Positions 1 through 7,187 of a stretch of 48,033 nucleotides of DNA are shown in pieces. Positions within the stretch are counted from its first letter, which is position 1. Each line of letters starts with the position of its first letter. This DNA is from Bacillus cereus (GTDB lineage: Bacteria; Bacillota; Bacilli; Bacillales; Bacillaceae_G). The position numbers and the translations under genes are program-made. The notes under the pieces were generated by a model, which was not told the DNA's origin, searched no databases, and was given only the letters and a program-made list of their open reading frames with translations. The stretch spans positions 1 to 48,033 of the forward strand of contig NZ_NUOT01000048.1 in assembly GCF_002584535.1 (NCBI RefSeq), written 5' to 3'.

Positions 1-192
1 AGGAAGTTGCGTACCATTTTTAGCAACCTGAGCTGCTGTCATAGGTGCTTTTGGTCCTTGTGAATCTACTACAATCGGAAGATTTCCTACATTCGTTGAA
101 GTATCAGTAGCTGCCGAAGAAAATCCTGGTGCTACAAGTAAAGCTGTACTCAATACAAATGCTGCAGGAATCATTTTTTTTATACGCTTCAT
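1..192 (-). CDS. N-terminal part of a secreted protein (runs off the window)
   Basis: The start codon is at 190-192 and is preceded by a GAGGAGAG ribosome binding site; 64 codons are visible and the frame is open to the window edge. Residues 1-28 form a classical Sec signal peptide: a basic start (MKRIKKM), a hydrophobic core and a cleavage site near FSSAATD. The mature start is rich in Thr, Asn and Ala. No family can be named from the 36 or so mature residues visible. Its upstream region is repeated at about 480-590 in front of a decayed paralogue, so this is the surviving member of a tandem duplication. Confidence 0.75.
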   Translation of the reverse strand, partial: MKRIKKMIPAAFVLSTALLVAPGFSSAATDTSTNVGNLPIVVDSQGPKAPMTAAQVAKNGTQLP

Positions 193-590
193 ACTATCTC
201 TCCTCTTTTTTATTATTTCTACAAGACTACCAAAAAATGAAATTGTACAATTTGCTACTCATACTTTTTACTGAAGAATAAAATAACTTTTGCTACGTTT
301 AGTTTAATTTAAATATCTTTCAATACACTTTCATAGATGTTACAAAAGTCTTTCGGTAATGCTATCTTTTAATAATATTCATTATTCGCTGGAGCTGCTT
401 GACTTGCAGGAGGCTAGATAGTTCACCCCATTGCTCCTACAGCTAGCCCTGCCGTGACTTTTTTTAATATTGATTTTATCCTATCTCCCCTCTTCTTCTA
501 TAATTTCTACAAGATTACGAAAGATGAAATTATACTGTACATTGCTTATACTTTTACTGCAGGATAAAATAACGTTGGCTATGTAGAAAC
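193..590. repeat. Duplicated upstream region (193-300 and 480-590)
   Basis: The two blocks share most of their sequence in the same order: the ribosome binding site, TTTCTACAAGA, GAAATT, then ACTGNAGNATAAAATAAC and GGCTA/TGCTA. Both read outward from a signal-peptide start on the minus strand. This shows a tandem gene duplication that included the promoter. Confidence 0.6.
369..479 (-). pseudogene. Decayed secreted-protein gene, start codon ATG changed to ATA
   Basis: Reading minus from 479, ATA takes the place of the start codon and is followed by a signal-peptide-like stretch (KSILKKVTAGLAVGAMG), a TGA, two residues, a TAG, then PPASQAAPANNEYY and TAA. The position aligns exactly with the ATG of the gene at 190-192 when the two upstream regions are aligned, including the GAGGGGAG ribosome binding site. 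The broken start and two in-frame stops make this a relic of a tandem paralogue. Downstream coding sequence is not recognisable. Confidence 0.6.
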
Positions 591-744
591 TTAGAATGCT
601 ATTTTTACAAATATGATACTTTTGTGATTCTGGATTACTTCCAAACCAAAATAACTGATTATTCAGGTAATTAACTCGACATAATGTTACCTGCAATTTT
701 ACCGCACCTTTATTGGTGTAGCCTTCTCCTTTCTTAGTGGTCAT

Positions 745-1190
745 ACCAATTACACCTTTATTAAAACATTAGATTTTTATTGCGTAAATAGTAGAATTTT
801 GTCGATTATATTGATTAATTTAGTTATTACGTATTAATACAAGTAAAAATATTATACTTCTAAAATTGCTGTGTTATTTTATTTTAATAATTATAATAGT
901 TAGAACTTAATATAACTGATAAAAAAATAACAATTTTAATCCATAAATAAAATTCAATATAATTTAAATGTTATTCATATAATTTAATCACACTCTGTAT
1001 ATTGGTTCCCTTTATTTGGATATGTAAAATTACATCAAAATATAGGTTTAAATAAGAGGCGCTCTTATAAATAACTAGCTGTAAAGAAAGAAAATTTTTT
1101 GTTTAGGGTCTACTTCAATCTCTTAAATTGATGTAAATCCATCTACAATCCTATTACTCTAACTGGTGCAATTCTGATGATGTCATAAAA
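745..1190. other. AT-rich intergenic region
   Basis: About 445 bases, extremely AT-rich, with stops in all frames. I see no convincing coding remnant and no strong hairpin until the terminator at 1193. Confidence 0.5.
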
Positions 1191-1192
1191 AA

Positions 1193-1232
1193 ACAAAAGG
1201 GGATGTAAATAATAATTTACATCCCCTTTTGT
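1193..1232 (-). terminator. Terminator of the SMI1/KNR4 gene
   Basis: Perfect 18-bp inverted repeat (ACAAAAGGGGATGTAAAT and its complement) with a 4-base loop, directly after the stop codon on the minus strand, followed by T residues. A-rich on the other side, so it may work in both directions. Confidence 0.8.
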
Positions 1233-1236
1233 AACT

Positions 1237-1782
1237 CTAATTTTCATTAGAACACTGCATTCTATTATCTTCTTCCAAACAGATTTCTATGAATTCAAAT
1301 AAACCTTTTGCCTCAACAGAACGTTTTCCCCAATCATGCCAAAAATATAGCACTTGTCCTACTACTCCAGATTCTGATGGATCTGTATCAATGCAAAGAT
1401 AATCCCCAGCACCATTTTCTGCAATTGGAATCCACTTAGAATTCCAAAGAACAGGTTTAAGTTCATTTTCAATATGCGCCTCTAAATCATCTGAATCGAA
1501 TTCATCCTGTAGAAATGTCCAGTTGTCTATAATTTGAGAAGTTGGGGAAAGGACCAAATTTCTTACAAAAGATTCAACCCCAGGTTCCCAAATTTGTCCG
1601 TTATATATCTCGTAAAAACTTTTCATTTCTTTAGGAAGTGTAATACCCAGTGTAGATTCAATTAACTGAAAATCTTCTTCACTTGCACCCGGTTGGAGGT
1701 TTAATGTTTTTTGAAAGTTCACTTCAAGGCTTGAACCTCTACTAATTATACGTTTCCATAGTAATTCAGCTGAATTTATCAT
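1237..1782 (-). CDS. SMI1/KNR4 family protein
   Basis: 181 residues from the ATG at 1780-1782, chosen because GGAGGGG lies 7 bases upstream; the frame stays open 16 codons further but without a ribosome binding site. The middle carries the SMI1/KNR4 signature: an ELxxIESxLGITLPKEMKSFYEIYNGQ-like helix-strand block near residues 40-75 and the acidic DYLCIDTDP block near 127-137. In bacteria this superfamily is best known as immunity proteins of polymorphic and contact-dependent toxins. No toxin gene is adjacent, so this is an orphan or a housekeeping member. It stands alone with its own terminator. Family assignment is firm; the function is inference. Confidence 0.8.
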   Translation of the reverse strand: MINSAELLWKRIISRGSSLEVNFQKTLNLQPGASEEDFQLIESTLGITLPKEMKSFYEIYNGQIWEPGVESFVRNLVLSPTSQIIDNWTFLQDEFDSDDLEAHIENELKPVLWNSKWIPIAENGAGDYLCIDTDPSESGVVGQVLYFWHDWGKRSVEAKGLFEFIEICLEEDNRMQCSNEN

Positions 1783-1877
1783 GTCTTTTCCCCTCCGATT
1801 ATATTTCAAAAAATTCAATTTAAAACACACACAATTACTATTAATCTAAGGTTTTGAATTATCCCCATAACGAAAAT

Positions 1878-2315
1878 TTAATTAATTGGTATATACTTCT
1901 TGAATCCCTTACTTATAGTGCCATCATAGCCATTTTTAGAAAAGAATTTATGTGCTTCTATTCTATTTGTACTACTTAATAAAATAATTCTTGTGGATCC
2001 CCTTGCAATTGATAGCTGTTCTACATGTTTTAGCAACTTTTCACCTATCCCATTACCTCGAAAATCTTCATTTACAATTACATACTCTAGAACGGTATAT
2101 GGTCTAAATTGATATCCAGGATCAAGACAAAAAGTCATAAATATACTTCCTTTAACTTTACAATCTTCTTCATACACAAATAAGAAATTATTAGAATTAT
2201 TCTTTATCTGCTCAATTCTTTCTGGTAAAACCCTAATGTTTTTACTATGCGGTGCTAATTTTTTATATAGATTTTCAATTTCATGACTGTCTTTTGGTTC
2301 AGCCTCACGAATCAT
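1878..2315 (-). CDS. GNAT family N-acetyltransferase
   Basis: 145 residues with a GAGGGGGG ribosome binding site before the ATG. GNAT motif A is seen as VNEDFRGNGIGEKLLKHVE near residues 78-96, with the R/Q-x-x-G-x-G/A acetyl-CoA pyrophosphate loop (RGNGIG). Motif B follows as a beta strand (IILLSS) and EAHKFFSKNGY near 120-131. The length is normal for a single-domain GNAT. The substrate cannot be told from sequence; it probably acetylates a small amine or protein N-terminus in the cytosol. It is monocistronic as far as can be seen, in the same direction as the SMI1 gene but separated by about 95 bases. Confidence 0.85.
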   Translation of the reverse strand: MIREAEPKDSHEIENLYKKLAPHSKNIRVLPERIEQIKNNSNNFLFVYEEDCKVKGSIFMTFCLDPGYQFRPYTVLEYVIVNEDFRGNGIGEKLLKHVEQLSIARGSTRIILLSSTNRIEAHKFFSKNGYDGTISKGFKKYIPIN

Positions 2316-3040
2316 ATAATTCCCCCCTCTATTAATACTGATATATCAATAGTTCAATCTATCCTAATATTACATCTGTTGACTCTATTGTATCCTAAAA
2401 CAACGCTTTTTTAGTACAATTCAGATAATAATATGGTAAAAAAAGAGAATGGAAGGGGTGGCGTTTTTTTATTACAAGTTAGAACAAAATCTCGTTCTGG
2501 GGTAGTTGTATTTTCTTAGCTTGTTGATAGCGATGTGGCGAGACCCCATGCCTATCAACTTAAGAATACTAAGGGCTGGAATCTTATTGGTTCCTTAAAA
2601 TGTAGATATGGGAAAATAATGTAAAAAAACTATTGTATGTTTAAATTCTTTATGTTACATTTATATTACAAAATGATTACTGGATGTAACTTTTGTTGCT
2701 TCTTGTTTTCTTTTGTTTTAAGTATGTTACGGTTTATGGTTCGTATCCAATCAACTGAGATTATTTAAAACTAAAGAAATAGCAAACTATAAGCTAAAAA
2801 TAATTTTTCTATGTGTATAAGAGTGTGTGTAGTAAAGAGTCTGAGTTAGAGCTTTATGCCCATTATTAAAAATCCTTTCTGTCTTGAAAGAAGAAGGCTA
2901 CCAACTATTTAGGAGTTTTTAAGTAATGTTAGTGAATGAAATGTACTTCCTTTCCCACACACAATGTAGTACATATTCTACTTTCGGTCTAATTACTACA
3001 CAAACTTTTATACATATGAAGTTATTGTTTTAGGAATATA
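2316..3040. other. Long intergenic region with one palindromic repeat
   Basis: About 725 bases. The repeat at 2497-2571 is described separately. I see no coding remnant in the rest. Confidence 0.5.
2497..2571 (+). repeat. Dispersed palindromic repeat, most complete copy
   Basis: Core CTTAGCTTGTTGATAGCGAT, then GTGGCG, AGA, CCCCAT and CTATCAAC, which folds into a hairpin (GTTGATAG with CTATCAAC, GATGTGG with CCCCAT). It is preceded by a GGGGTA-TATTTT block. Related sequences occur at 4234-4262 (inverted), 4330-4375, 6905-6955, 10678-10725 and 27050-27096, all intergenic. Confidence 0.65.
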
Positions 3041-3056
3041 TAGGAGGAGAGAGAAA

Positions 3057-4031
3057 ATGAGAAAGTTATTAACACTAATTGGACTTACGTTTTTAATGCT
3101 AGCTGGATGTAGTAATGGAGATTTTGAAAAAGCAATGGATGAGGGGAAGACCGCGCTAACGAATAAAGAATATAAAAATGCCTTATCATCATTTGAACGA
3201 GCACTAGATGAGAAAAAAGATGATTCAGATGCAAAAGTGTTTGTAGAACAAACGAAAGCAATGATTGAAGCAGTGAAGCTAAAAGAAGAAACAAAGGTAG
3301 AAGAATCAATTAAGTCATTTGAAAAAGTAGAGAACATGAAGAATGGAAGTAATACGCTTATAAAACAAGCAAAGGAAGAACGAACAGCATTACTAGCCAT
3401 CTTAGAACAAAAAAAGAAGTATAGTGAGCAACTGGTGAAAAGTGAAGAGTTAATAAGTAAGAAAAATTATTCAGAAGCGAAAGAGATTTTAAATAAGCTA
3501 GTTTTAGAAACAAAAGATAACAAGAACCTTGAAGAATATAATAAAAAAGCCTCAGGATTAATCACTAAAATTGGTGAAGAAGAAAAAAATACAAAGAGTA
3601 AAACAGTAGCAGCAGCGAAGGAACAAAAAACAGATGCAGTAACGAGCCAAAAGGTAGAGACAGAGAAGAATCAAAAGGTAGAGGCAGGAAAGAACCAAAA
3701 GGTAGAGACAGAGAAGAACCAAAAGGTAGAGACAGAGAAGAACCAAAAGGCAGAGACAGGAAAGAACCAAAAGGCAGAGACAGAGAAGAACCAAAAGGTG
3801 GAGACAGGAAAGAATCACGATGAATTTACTTTTGAGAAAGCTATAGGATATATCAAAAAAGAATATAATGAAGAATACACTTACACTCTTGAGGATACTC
3901 AAGTAGAAAATGGAAAGAAATATTATAAAATTAGAGTGCGTACGACATATAAAATAGAAGGCGCAGCTGGATCAGGATTTACTGGAGTATTCAAGGTATT
4001 TGAAGATGGTACAATTGTTGAAATGCACTAA
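3057..4031 (+). CDS. Repeat-containing lipoprotein
   Basis: 324 residues with an AGGAGGAGA ribosome binding site before the ATG. A lipoprotein signal peptide ends in the lipobox LAGC (Cys18), so the mature protein is predicted to be anchored to the outer face of the membrane. Residues 20-170 are helical and TPR-like, with A-A-x-x-x-x-Y-x-x-A patterns (NKEYKNALSSFERALDEKK; KKNYSEAKEILNKLV). A hydrophilic linker of about eight copies of an 8-residue unit (KNQKVETE/KNQKAETG) spans about residues 197-255. The C-terminal 70 residues form a small globular beta-rich domain ending VFEDGTIVEMH. I do not recognise a named family for the whole protein. The linker probably varies in length between strains, because the DNA is a 24-bp tandem repeat. 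Confidence 0.85.
   Translation: MRKLLTLIGLTFLMLAGCSNGDFEKAMDEGKTALTNKEYKNALSSFERALDEKKDDSDAKVFVEQTKAMIEAVKLKEETKVEESIKSFEKVENMKNGSNTLIKQAKEERTALLAILEQKKKYSEQLVKSEELISKKNYSEAKEILNKLVLETKDNKNLEEYNKKASGLITKIGEEEKNTKSKTVAAAKEQKTDAVTSQKVETEKNQKVEAGKNQKVETEKNQKVETEKNQKAETGKNQKAETEKNQKVETGKNHDEFTFEKAIGYIKKEYNEEYTYTLEDTQVENGKKYYKIRVRTTYKIEGAAGSGFTGVFKVFEDGTIVEMH
3646..3816 (+). repeat. 24-bp tandem repeat inside the lipoprotein gene
   Basis: About seven near-identical units of GTAGAGACAGAGAAGAACCA plus AAAG in frame. The copies are so alike at DNA level that they must be a recent expansion, prone to slippage; loss or gain keeps the frame. Confidence 0.85.
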
Positions 4032-4141
4032 ATCGATGAAAAGGATACGATGAACCGTATCATAAATAAATGAAGTTTAAAAATAAATACCTAATCCCTA
4101 TTACAACGAAGCAATACGATGTAACCGGGGATATGGAACAG

Positions 4142-4177
4142 AAAAGTAACCCTACAAAAATGTAAGGTTACTTTTTT
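4142..4177 (+). terminator. Terminator after the lipoprotein gene
   Basis: 15-bp stem (AAAAGTAACCCTACA with one mismatch to its partner), 4-base loop, followed by six T residues. It lies about 110 bases past the stop. Confidence 0.75.
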
Positions 4178-4233
4178 GGATCTACTATTAATCTGTAACT
4201 TCAATAGTTATAAGGTTCAAATGTACTAAGTAT

Positions 4234-4378
4234 AGGGTCTCACCACACATCCATCAACTTAATAAATTTATAACACCTCAAAACAAAAATTGTGTACATT
4301 TTTACCTGGGGATGTCAATTTTCTCATTTTGGAGTCACTTCAAAATACTAACTTGATAGCGATGTGGCAGTACCTCTA
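4234..4378. repeat. Inverted pair of palindromic-repeat half copies
   Basis: 4234-4262 is the reverse complement of the dispersed repeat core (GGGTCTCACCACACATCCAT, then CAACTTAA), and 4330-4375 is a forward copy (ACTAACTTGATAGCGATGTG, then GCAGTACC). The two face each other about 90 bases apart. Confidence 0.55.
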
Positions 4379-4484
4379 TTCCAAAAGACTACTTTTCTTT
4401 TTTCGTAAGCGTCAAATATTCCCCACATACTATTTGTAAATAACCCATTAAATAATCTCCCATACTACATGTGAAGGTTTTTTT

Positions 4485-4631
4485 ATGAAAAGACACCCTA
4501 TTAAAAAATAAGAAACTTATATTCAAGACTGTAAAAACAGTGGATTCTCAAACGTTGCCTGGTGTCAAAAACAGAATCTATCAGTTCATCGGCCATATTA
4601 CTGGCTGAAAAAAGTGAAGGAAACAAAAAAC
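4485..4631 (+). pseudogene. IS66-type TnpA (accessory transposition protein) relic
   Basis: From ATG 4485 the frame reads MKRHPIKK, TAA, then ETYIQDCKNSGFSNVAWCQK and QNLSVHRPYYWLKKVKET. The pattern (C/Y)KNSG-x5-WC-x5-L-x-x-x-x-(Y/F)YWLKK is the helix-turn-helix of the small first protein of IS66-family insertion sequences. An in-frame stop breaks the N-terminus. The frame then runs into the terminator of the next gene, so the rest of the element is lost. No tnpB, tnpC or IS ends are seen. Confidence 0.6.
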
Positions 4632-4668
4632 AACTCCAAAATCAACTTTTATTGTAGATTTCGGAGTT
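4624..4668 (-). terminator. Terminator of the OFA transporter operon
   Basis: Imperfect 15-bp stem (AACTCCAAAATCAAC with GTAGATTTCGGAGTT), followed on the minus strand by a T-rich run. Confidence 0.7.
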
Positions 4669-4702
4669 ACTTTACGTTTACTTTTATAAAAATTTAAAGT
4701 GC

Positions 4703-5905
4703 TTACGCTACGCTGCGATACTCTTCTTGTTTTTCTTTTTTCTGATTAGGTGCTTGGATTAAAACTGCGATAATAAATGACACGACACATAATACGCCAA
4801 TCACCATGAAAGTTGGTTTAAATCCACCTAAAATTGCACCGATAAATGAACCTGCAAGTGCTCCAAAACCAAAGCCTTGGTACACGATTCCGTAGTTTTT
4901 ACTATGGTGTTTCATACCGAAGAAATCACCAACAATGGCTGGGAAAATCGTGATATTTCCACCGAAGCAAAACGCTACACTTGCTACACAGACGAAATAT
5001 ATACCATAGTTTAAATCAACAAAGCTGAGTACAAAGACTGACATAGCCATAACGACAAACGTACCGGTAACAATTTTTAAACGGCCGATTTTATCTGATA
5101 ACGGTCCCAGAATGATTCGACCAACTGTATTAAAGATTGCAACCATAGCGACTGCGTTAGCTGCTGTTGTTGCGCTAAGCCCTACAAGTTGAACACCGAT
5201 GTCTTTTACCATACCAATTAAGTATAAGCCACTCATACATGATGTAAATAACATAATAAATAACAGATATACTTCTTTTGTGCCTAACATTTCTTTTGTT
5301 GTATAGTCCTTGCTATTTGTTTCATGTACTGTACCTTGTTCAGCAGCTTGATGGATTAAACAAGCACCAATCACTATCATAGCTGTAACAATTAAGCCCC
5401 AGTAAATAAATGCTTGTGATACGCCAACTGAGTCAATCAGCATTGCGTTAATGTATTTAAAAATCAAACTACCTGTACCATATGCAGATACAGAAATACC
5501 TGCGATTAAACCTTTACGCTCTGGGAACCACTTAATTAAATTAGATAGTGAAGTGATATATGCTGTACCATCTGCGTAACCTACAACAACTCCTGCTAGT
5601 ACATAAAGCATTACTAATGAGGAAGCTTGTGAACTAAGCATTAATCCAATTCCTAATGCTAGTCCGGCTATCATAATGAGTTTACGAAGTCCCCATTTCT
5701 CTTGCAATTTACTCGCAAACAAAGTTGAGAATGCTAAAGAAAGGCTAGTGATTGAGAAGGTTATAGCAACAGCATTAAGACCCCATCCGTATTTACTCAC
5801 TAAAGGCTGATTGAATAAGCTCCATGTATATATCGTTCCAAGTCCCATTTGTACAATGACTGTACCGAGGACAACAAGCCATGGATTAACAGGTGATCGT
5901 TTCAT
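4703..5905 (-). CDS. OFA-family MFS transporter
   Basis: 400 residues, about 12 transmembrane segments. The N-terminal block NPWLVVLGTVIVQMGLGTIY followed by TWSLF, and the later SVSAYGTGSLIFKYI and YQGFGFGALAGSFIGA blocks, are typical of the oxalate:formate antiporter (OFA) branch of the major facilitator superfamily, which moves organic monocarboxylates. The intracellular loop 2-3 motif (EKWGLRKLIMIAG) and loop 8-9 motif (GPLSDKIGRLK) are present. The ATG overlaps the stop of the 37-residue ORF upstream (ATGA), with GGAGGGG as ribosome binding site, so the two are coupled. The substrate is not deducible. Regulation may run through the inverted repeat at 6069-6082. Confidence 0.88.
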   Translation of the reverse strand: MKRSPVNPWLVVLGTVIVQMGLGTIYTWSLFNQPLVSKYGWGLNAVAITFSITSLSLAFSTLFASKLQEKWGLRKLIMIAGLALGIGLMLSSQASSLVMLYVLAGVVVGYADGTAYITSLSNLIKWFPERKGLIAGISVSAYGTGSLIFKYINAMLIDSVGVSQAFIYWGLIVTAMIVIGACLIHQAAEQGTVHETNSKDYTTKEMLGTKEVYLLFIMLFTSCMSGLYLIGMVKDIGVQLVGLSATTAANAVAMVAIFNTVGRIILGPLSDKIGRLKIVTGTFVVMAMSVFVLSFVDLNYGIYFVCVASVAFCFGGNITIFPAIVGDFFGMKHHSKNYGIVYQGFGFGALAGSFIGAILGGFKPTFMVIGVLCVVSFIIAVLIQAPNQKKEKQEEYRSVA

Positions 5906-6015
5906 GCCATCCCCTCCTCTCTTTTCATTTCAATTCTATTCAATAATCGTCTAACGACGTTTCGCATATCCGCAATACAATGTGTTAAAAAATCGTATAC
6001 TTTTTTTGCACTCAT
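5902..6015 (-). CDS. 37-residue ORF translationally coupled to the MFS transporter
   Basis: ATG at 6013-6015, 7 bases after AGAGGTGG, and stop TGA sharing bases with the transporter's ATG (ATGA at 5905-5902). The peptide starts MSAKKVYDFLTHCIADMRNV and continues VRRLLNRIEMKREEGMA. It is amphipathic and basic, not a transmembrane segment. Its last codons double as the transporter's ribosome binding site (GAGGAGGGG encodes EEG). Good binding site, tight coupling and protein-like composition argue for a real gene. It could be a regulatory subunit of the transporter or a leader peptide. I do not recognise a family. Confidence 0.6.
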   Translation of the reverse strand: MSAKKVYDFLTHCIADMRNVVRRLLNRIEMKREEGMA

Positions 6016-6019
6016 TTTT

Positions 6020-6090
6020 GCCACCTCTTTCTATTTGATGGCTTTATTGTATAGGATGTAAGTAATTGTGTAAGCACTTACAACACAGAA
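6020..6090 (-). promoter_or_regulatory. Putative promoter and operator of the 37-aa ORF/MFS operon
   Basis: On the minus strand CTTACA, 17 bases, TACAAT forms a plausible sigma-A promoter. The inverted repeat TGTAAGCACTTACA (6069-6082) overlaps the -35 element, as an operator would. Inference from spacing and symmetry only. Confidence 0.4.
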
Positions 6091-6136
6091 CGTCAAATAT
6101 ATGAAATCAGTTACAGAAAAAGCGGGATGAAATACA

Positions 6137-6174
6137 AAAGCTGCTTGTTACATACGAAGCATCTTTTTGCATAA
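6137..6174. terminator. Terminator-like hairpin, owner unknown
   Basis: AAAAGCTGCTT and AAGCATCTTTTT pair with one mismatch around an 8-base loop. It lies upstream of the OFA operon with no gene ending nearby. Confidence 0.4.
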
Positions 6175-6266
6175 GTACGGCTGGGTTTCAGAAATATGAC
6201 TCACATTTACGAGATTCCCCTAAAATATATCAAAAAAGCAACATTAAAATTTAACACAACCTAACG

Positions 6267-6299
6267 AAAAAAGACAAGAGTGATTTCCTTGTCTTTTTT
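6267..6299 (-). terminator. Terminator of the 93-aa membrane protein gene
   Basis: Perfect 12-bp inverted repeat (AAAAAAGACAAG / CTTGTCTTTTTT) with a 9-base loop; T run on both strands. Confidence 0.8.
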
Positions 6300-6314
6300 A
6301 GAAACATATATGTA

Positions 6315-6596
6315 TTAAGATTTATATTTTTTTACTGTACAAGGAATCGTTACAATATATAAATCTATCGCATAGATTGTAACCCAAATACCTTTTCCTT
6401 CAGCTTCTAACTTTTTATTTAGTTGCGATAAATGCTCTGAAACTTTTCTTTTTCCCCATCTTCTCGGAAACCATTGAAAAACCTTAGGAACATTATATTT
6501 CTTGTTATACCAGACATTCAATCTCCAAAAAGTGAAAAAAAATGAGACAATAATTACAATGCAAAAAATATCAAAATACGAAACTCCTAAAACCAT
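6315..6596 (-). CDS. Small membrane protein, unknown
   Basis: 93 residues. One N-terminal transmembrane helix (residues 7-25, IFCIVIIVSFFFTFW-like), then a basic stretch (FPRRWGKRKVSEHL) and a second moderately hydrophobic segment (WVTIYAIDLYIVTIPC). AAGGAAG lies about 10 bases before the ATG. The start overlaps the end of another open frame (stop at 6587), suggesting it was once the second gene of a pair. No family recognised. Confidence 0.6.
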   Translation of the reverse strand: MVLGVSYFDIFCIVIIVSFFFTFWRLNVWYNKKYNVPKVFQWFPRRWGKRKVSEHLSQLNKKLEAEGKGIWVTIYAIDLYIVTIPCTVKKYKS

Positions 6597-6730
6597 ATTA
6601 TATATTCTTCCTTTTCACTAAAAATTTGATGATTCATTCCTATTTCTAATATTTTGATCCCATCATCATAAATTGGCTTGATAGGCTTTCCATAATTTTC
6701 TCCTTTAAAAAAATAACTTATTATTATTAA
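6587..6730 (-). pseudogene. Probable relic of a small gene upstream of and overlapping the 93-aa gene
   Basis: 47 codons open from a TAA, reading ...GENYGKPIKPIYDDGIKILE and ...SEKEEYIIWF, stop TAG inside the next gene's start region. Composition is protein-like, but there is no usable start. An AAAGGAG followed by ATG sits in a different frame that ends after 15 codons, suggesting a frameshift near the start. Confidence 0.4.
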
Positions 6731-6755
6731 TTATAAAACTTTTCAAGAGAAAAAA

Positions 6756-6888
6756 ATGTATAAATCAAAAAAAAAGAAATATTTTAATACTATTATTTAT
6801 AGCAATAATCTGCGTAGCATTATTTATTCAATACAGAAATAGACATACAAAAACGCCATCCTTTCCTATGATTCTACAGAAAGAATAG
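6756..6888 (+). pseudogene. Small membrane protein with one-base frameshift in a poly-A tract
   Basis: ATG 6756 reads MYKSKKKKYF and then leaves frame. Removing one A from the nine-A run at 6767-6775 gives an uninterrupted 43-residue protein: a basic start (MYKSKKRN), a transmembrane helix (ILILLFIAIICVALFIQY) and a polar tail ending MILQKE. Either a pseudogene or a slippage-switched gene. Ribosome binding site weak (AAGAG). Confidence 0.5.
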
Positions 6889-6904
6889 CGAATTTTTTCA
6901 TTTT

Positions 6905-6955
6905 AGGGGGTATTTTATTTTGTTAGCTTGATAGCGATGGGGCGCTACTCCTATC
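6905..6955 (+). repeat. Dispersed palindromic repeat, partial copy
   Basis: TTAGGGGGTATTTTATTTTG, TTAGCTTGATAGCGATGGGG, CGCTACTCC. The left arm matches 2497-2571; the right arm is eroded. Confidence 0.55.
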
Positions 6956-7187
6956 TGTACTCTTCTTCATATATTTGTACTAGAACCCTTTTTCTTCTTA
7001 TTATTTGAGTAAGATTTTAGACTATTTCTTGTATGCCCTTAGGTATATCATATAGTTTTTTCATAATTACATTTATTGCAAGCGTTTTCATTTATAGGTA
7101 TTGTTATAATCTACATTTTTTCACAAAACATTTCTTAACATATTTAACTTTAAGCATTGGTAACAAAATCCTTATTGTTTATAGTTT

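Noticed and set aside
481-744. 87-codon open frame on minus
   Set aside because: It runs through the duplicated upstream region of the decayed secreted-protein gene and has no ribosome binding site or family likeness.
3558-3902. Leu/Cys-rich minus frame over the lipoprotein repeats
   Set aside because: Shadow of the 24-bp repeats.
3057-4031. Toxin-immunity cassette around the SMI1/KNR4 gene
   Set aside because: No polymorphic toxin or secretion-system signature lies beside it; the next gene is an ordinary lipoprotein.
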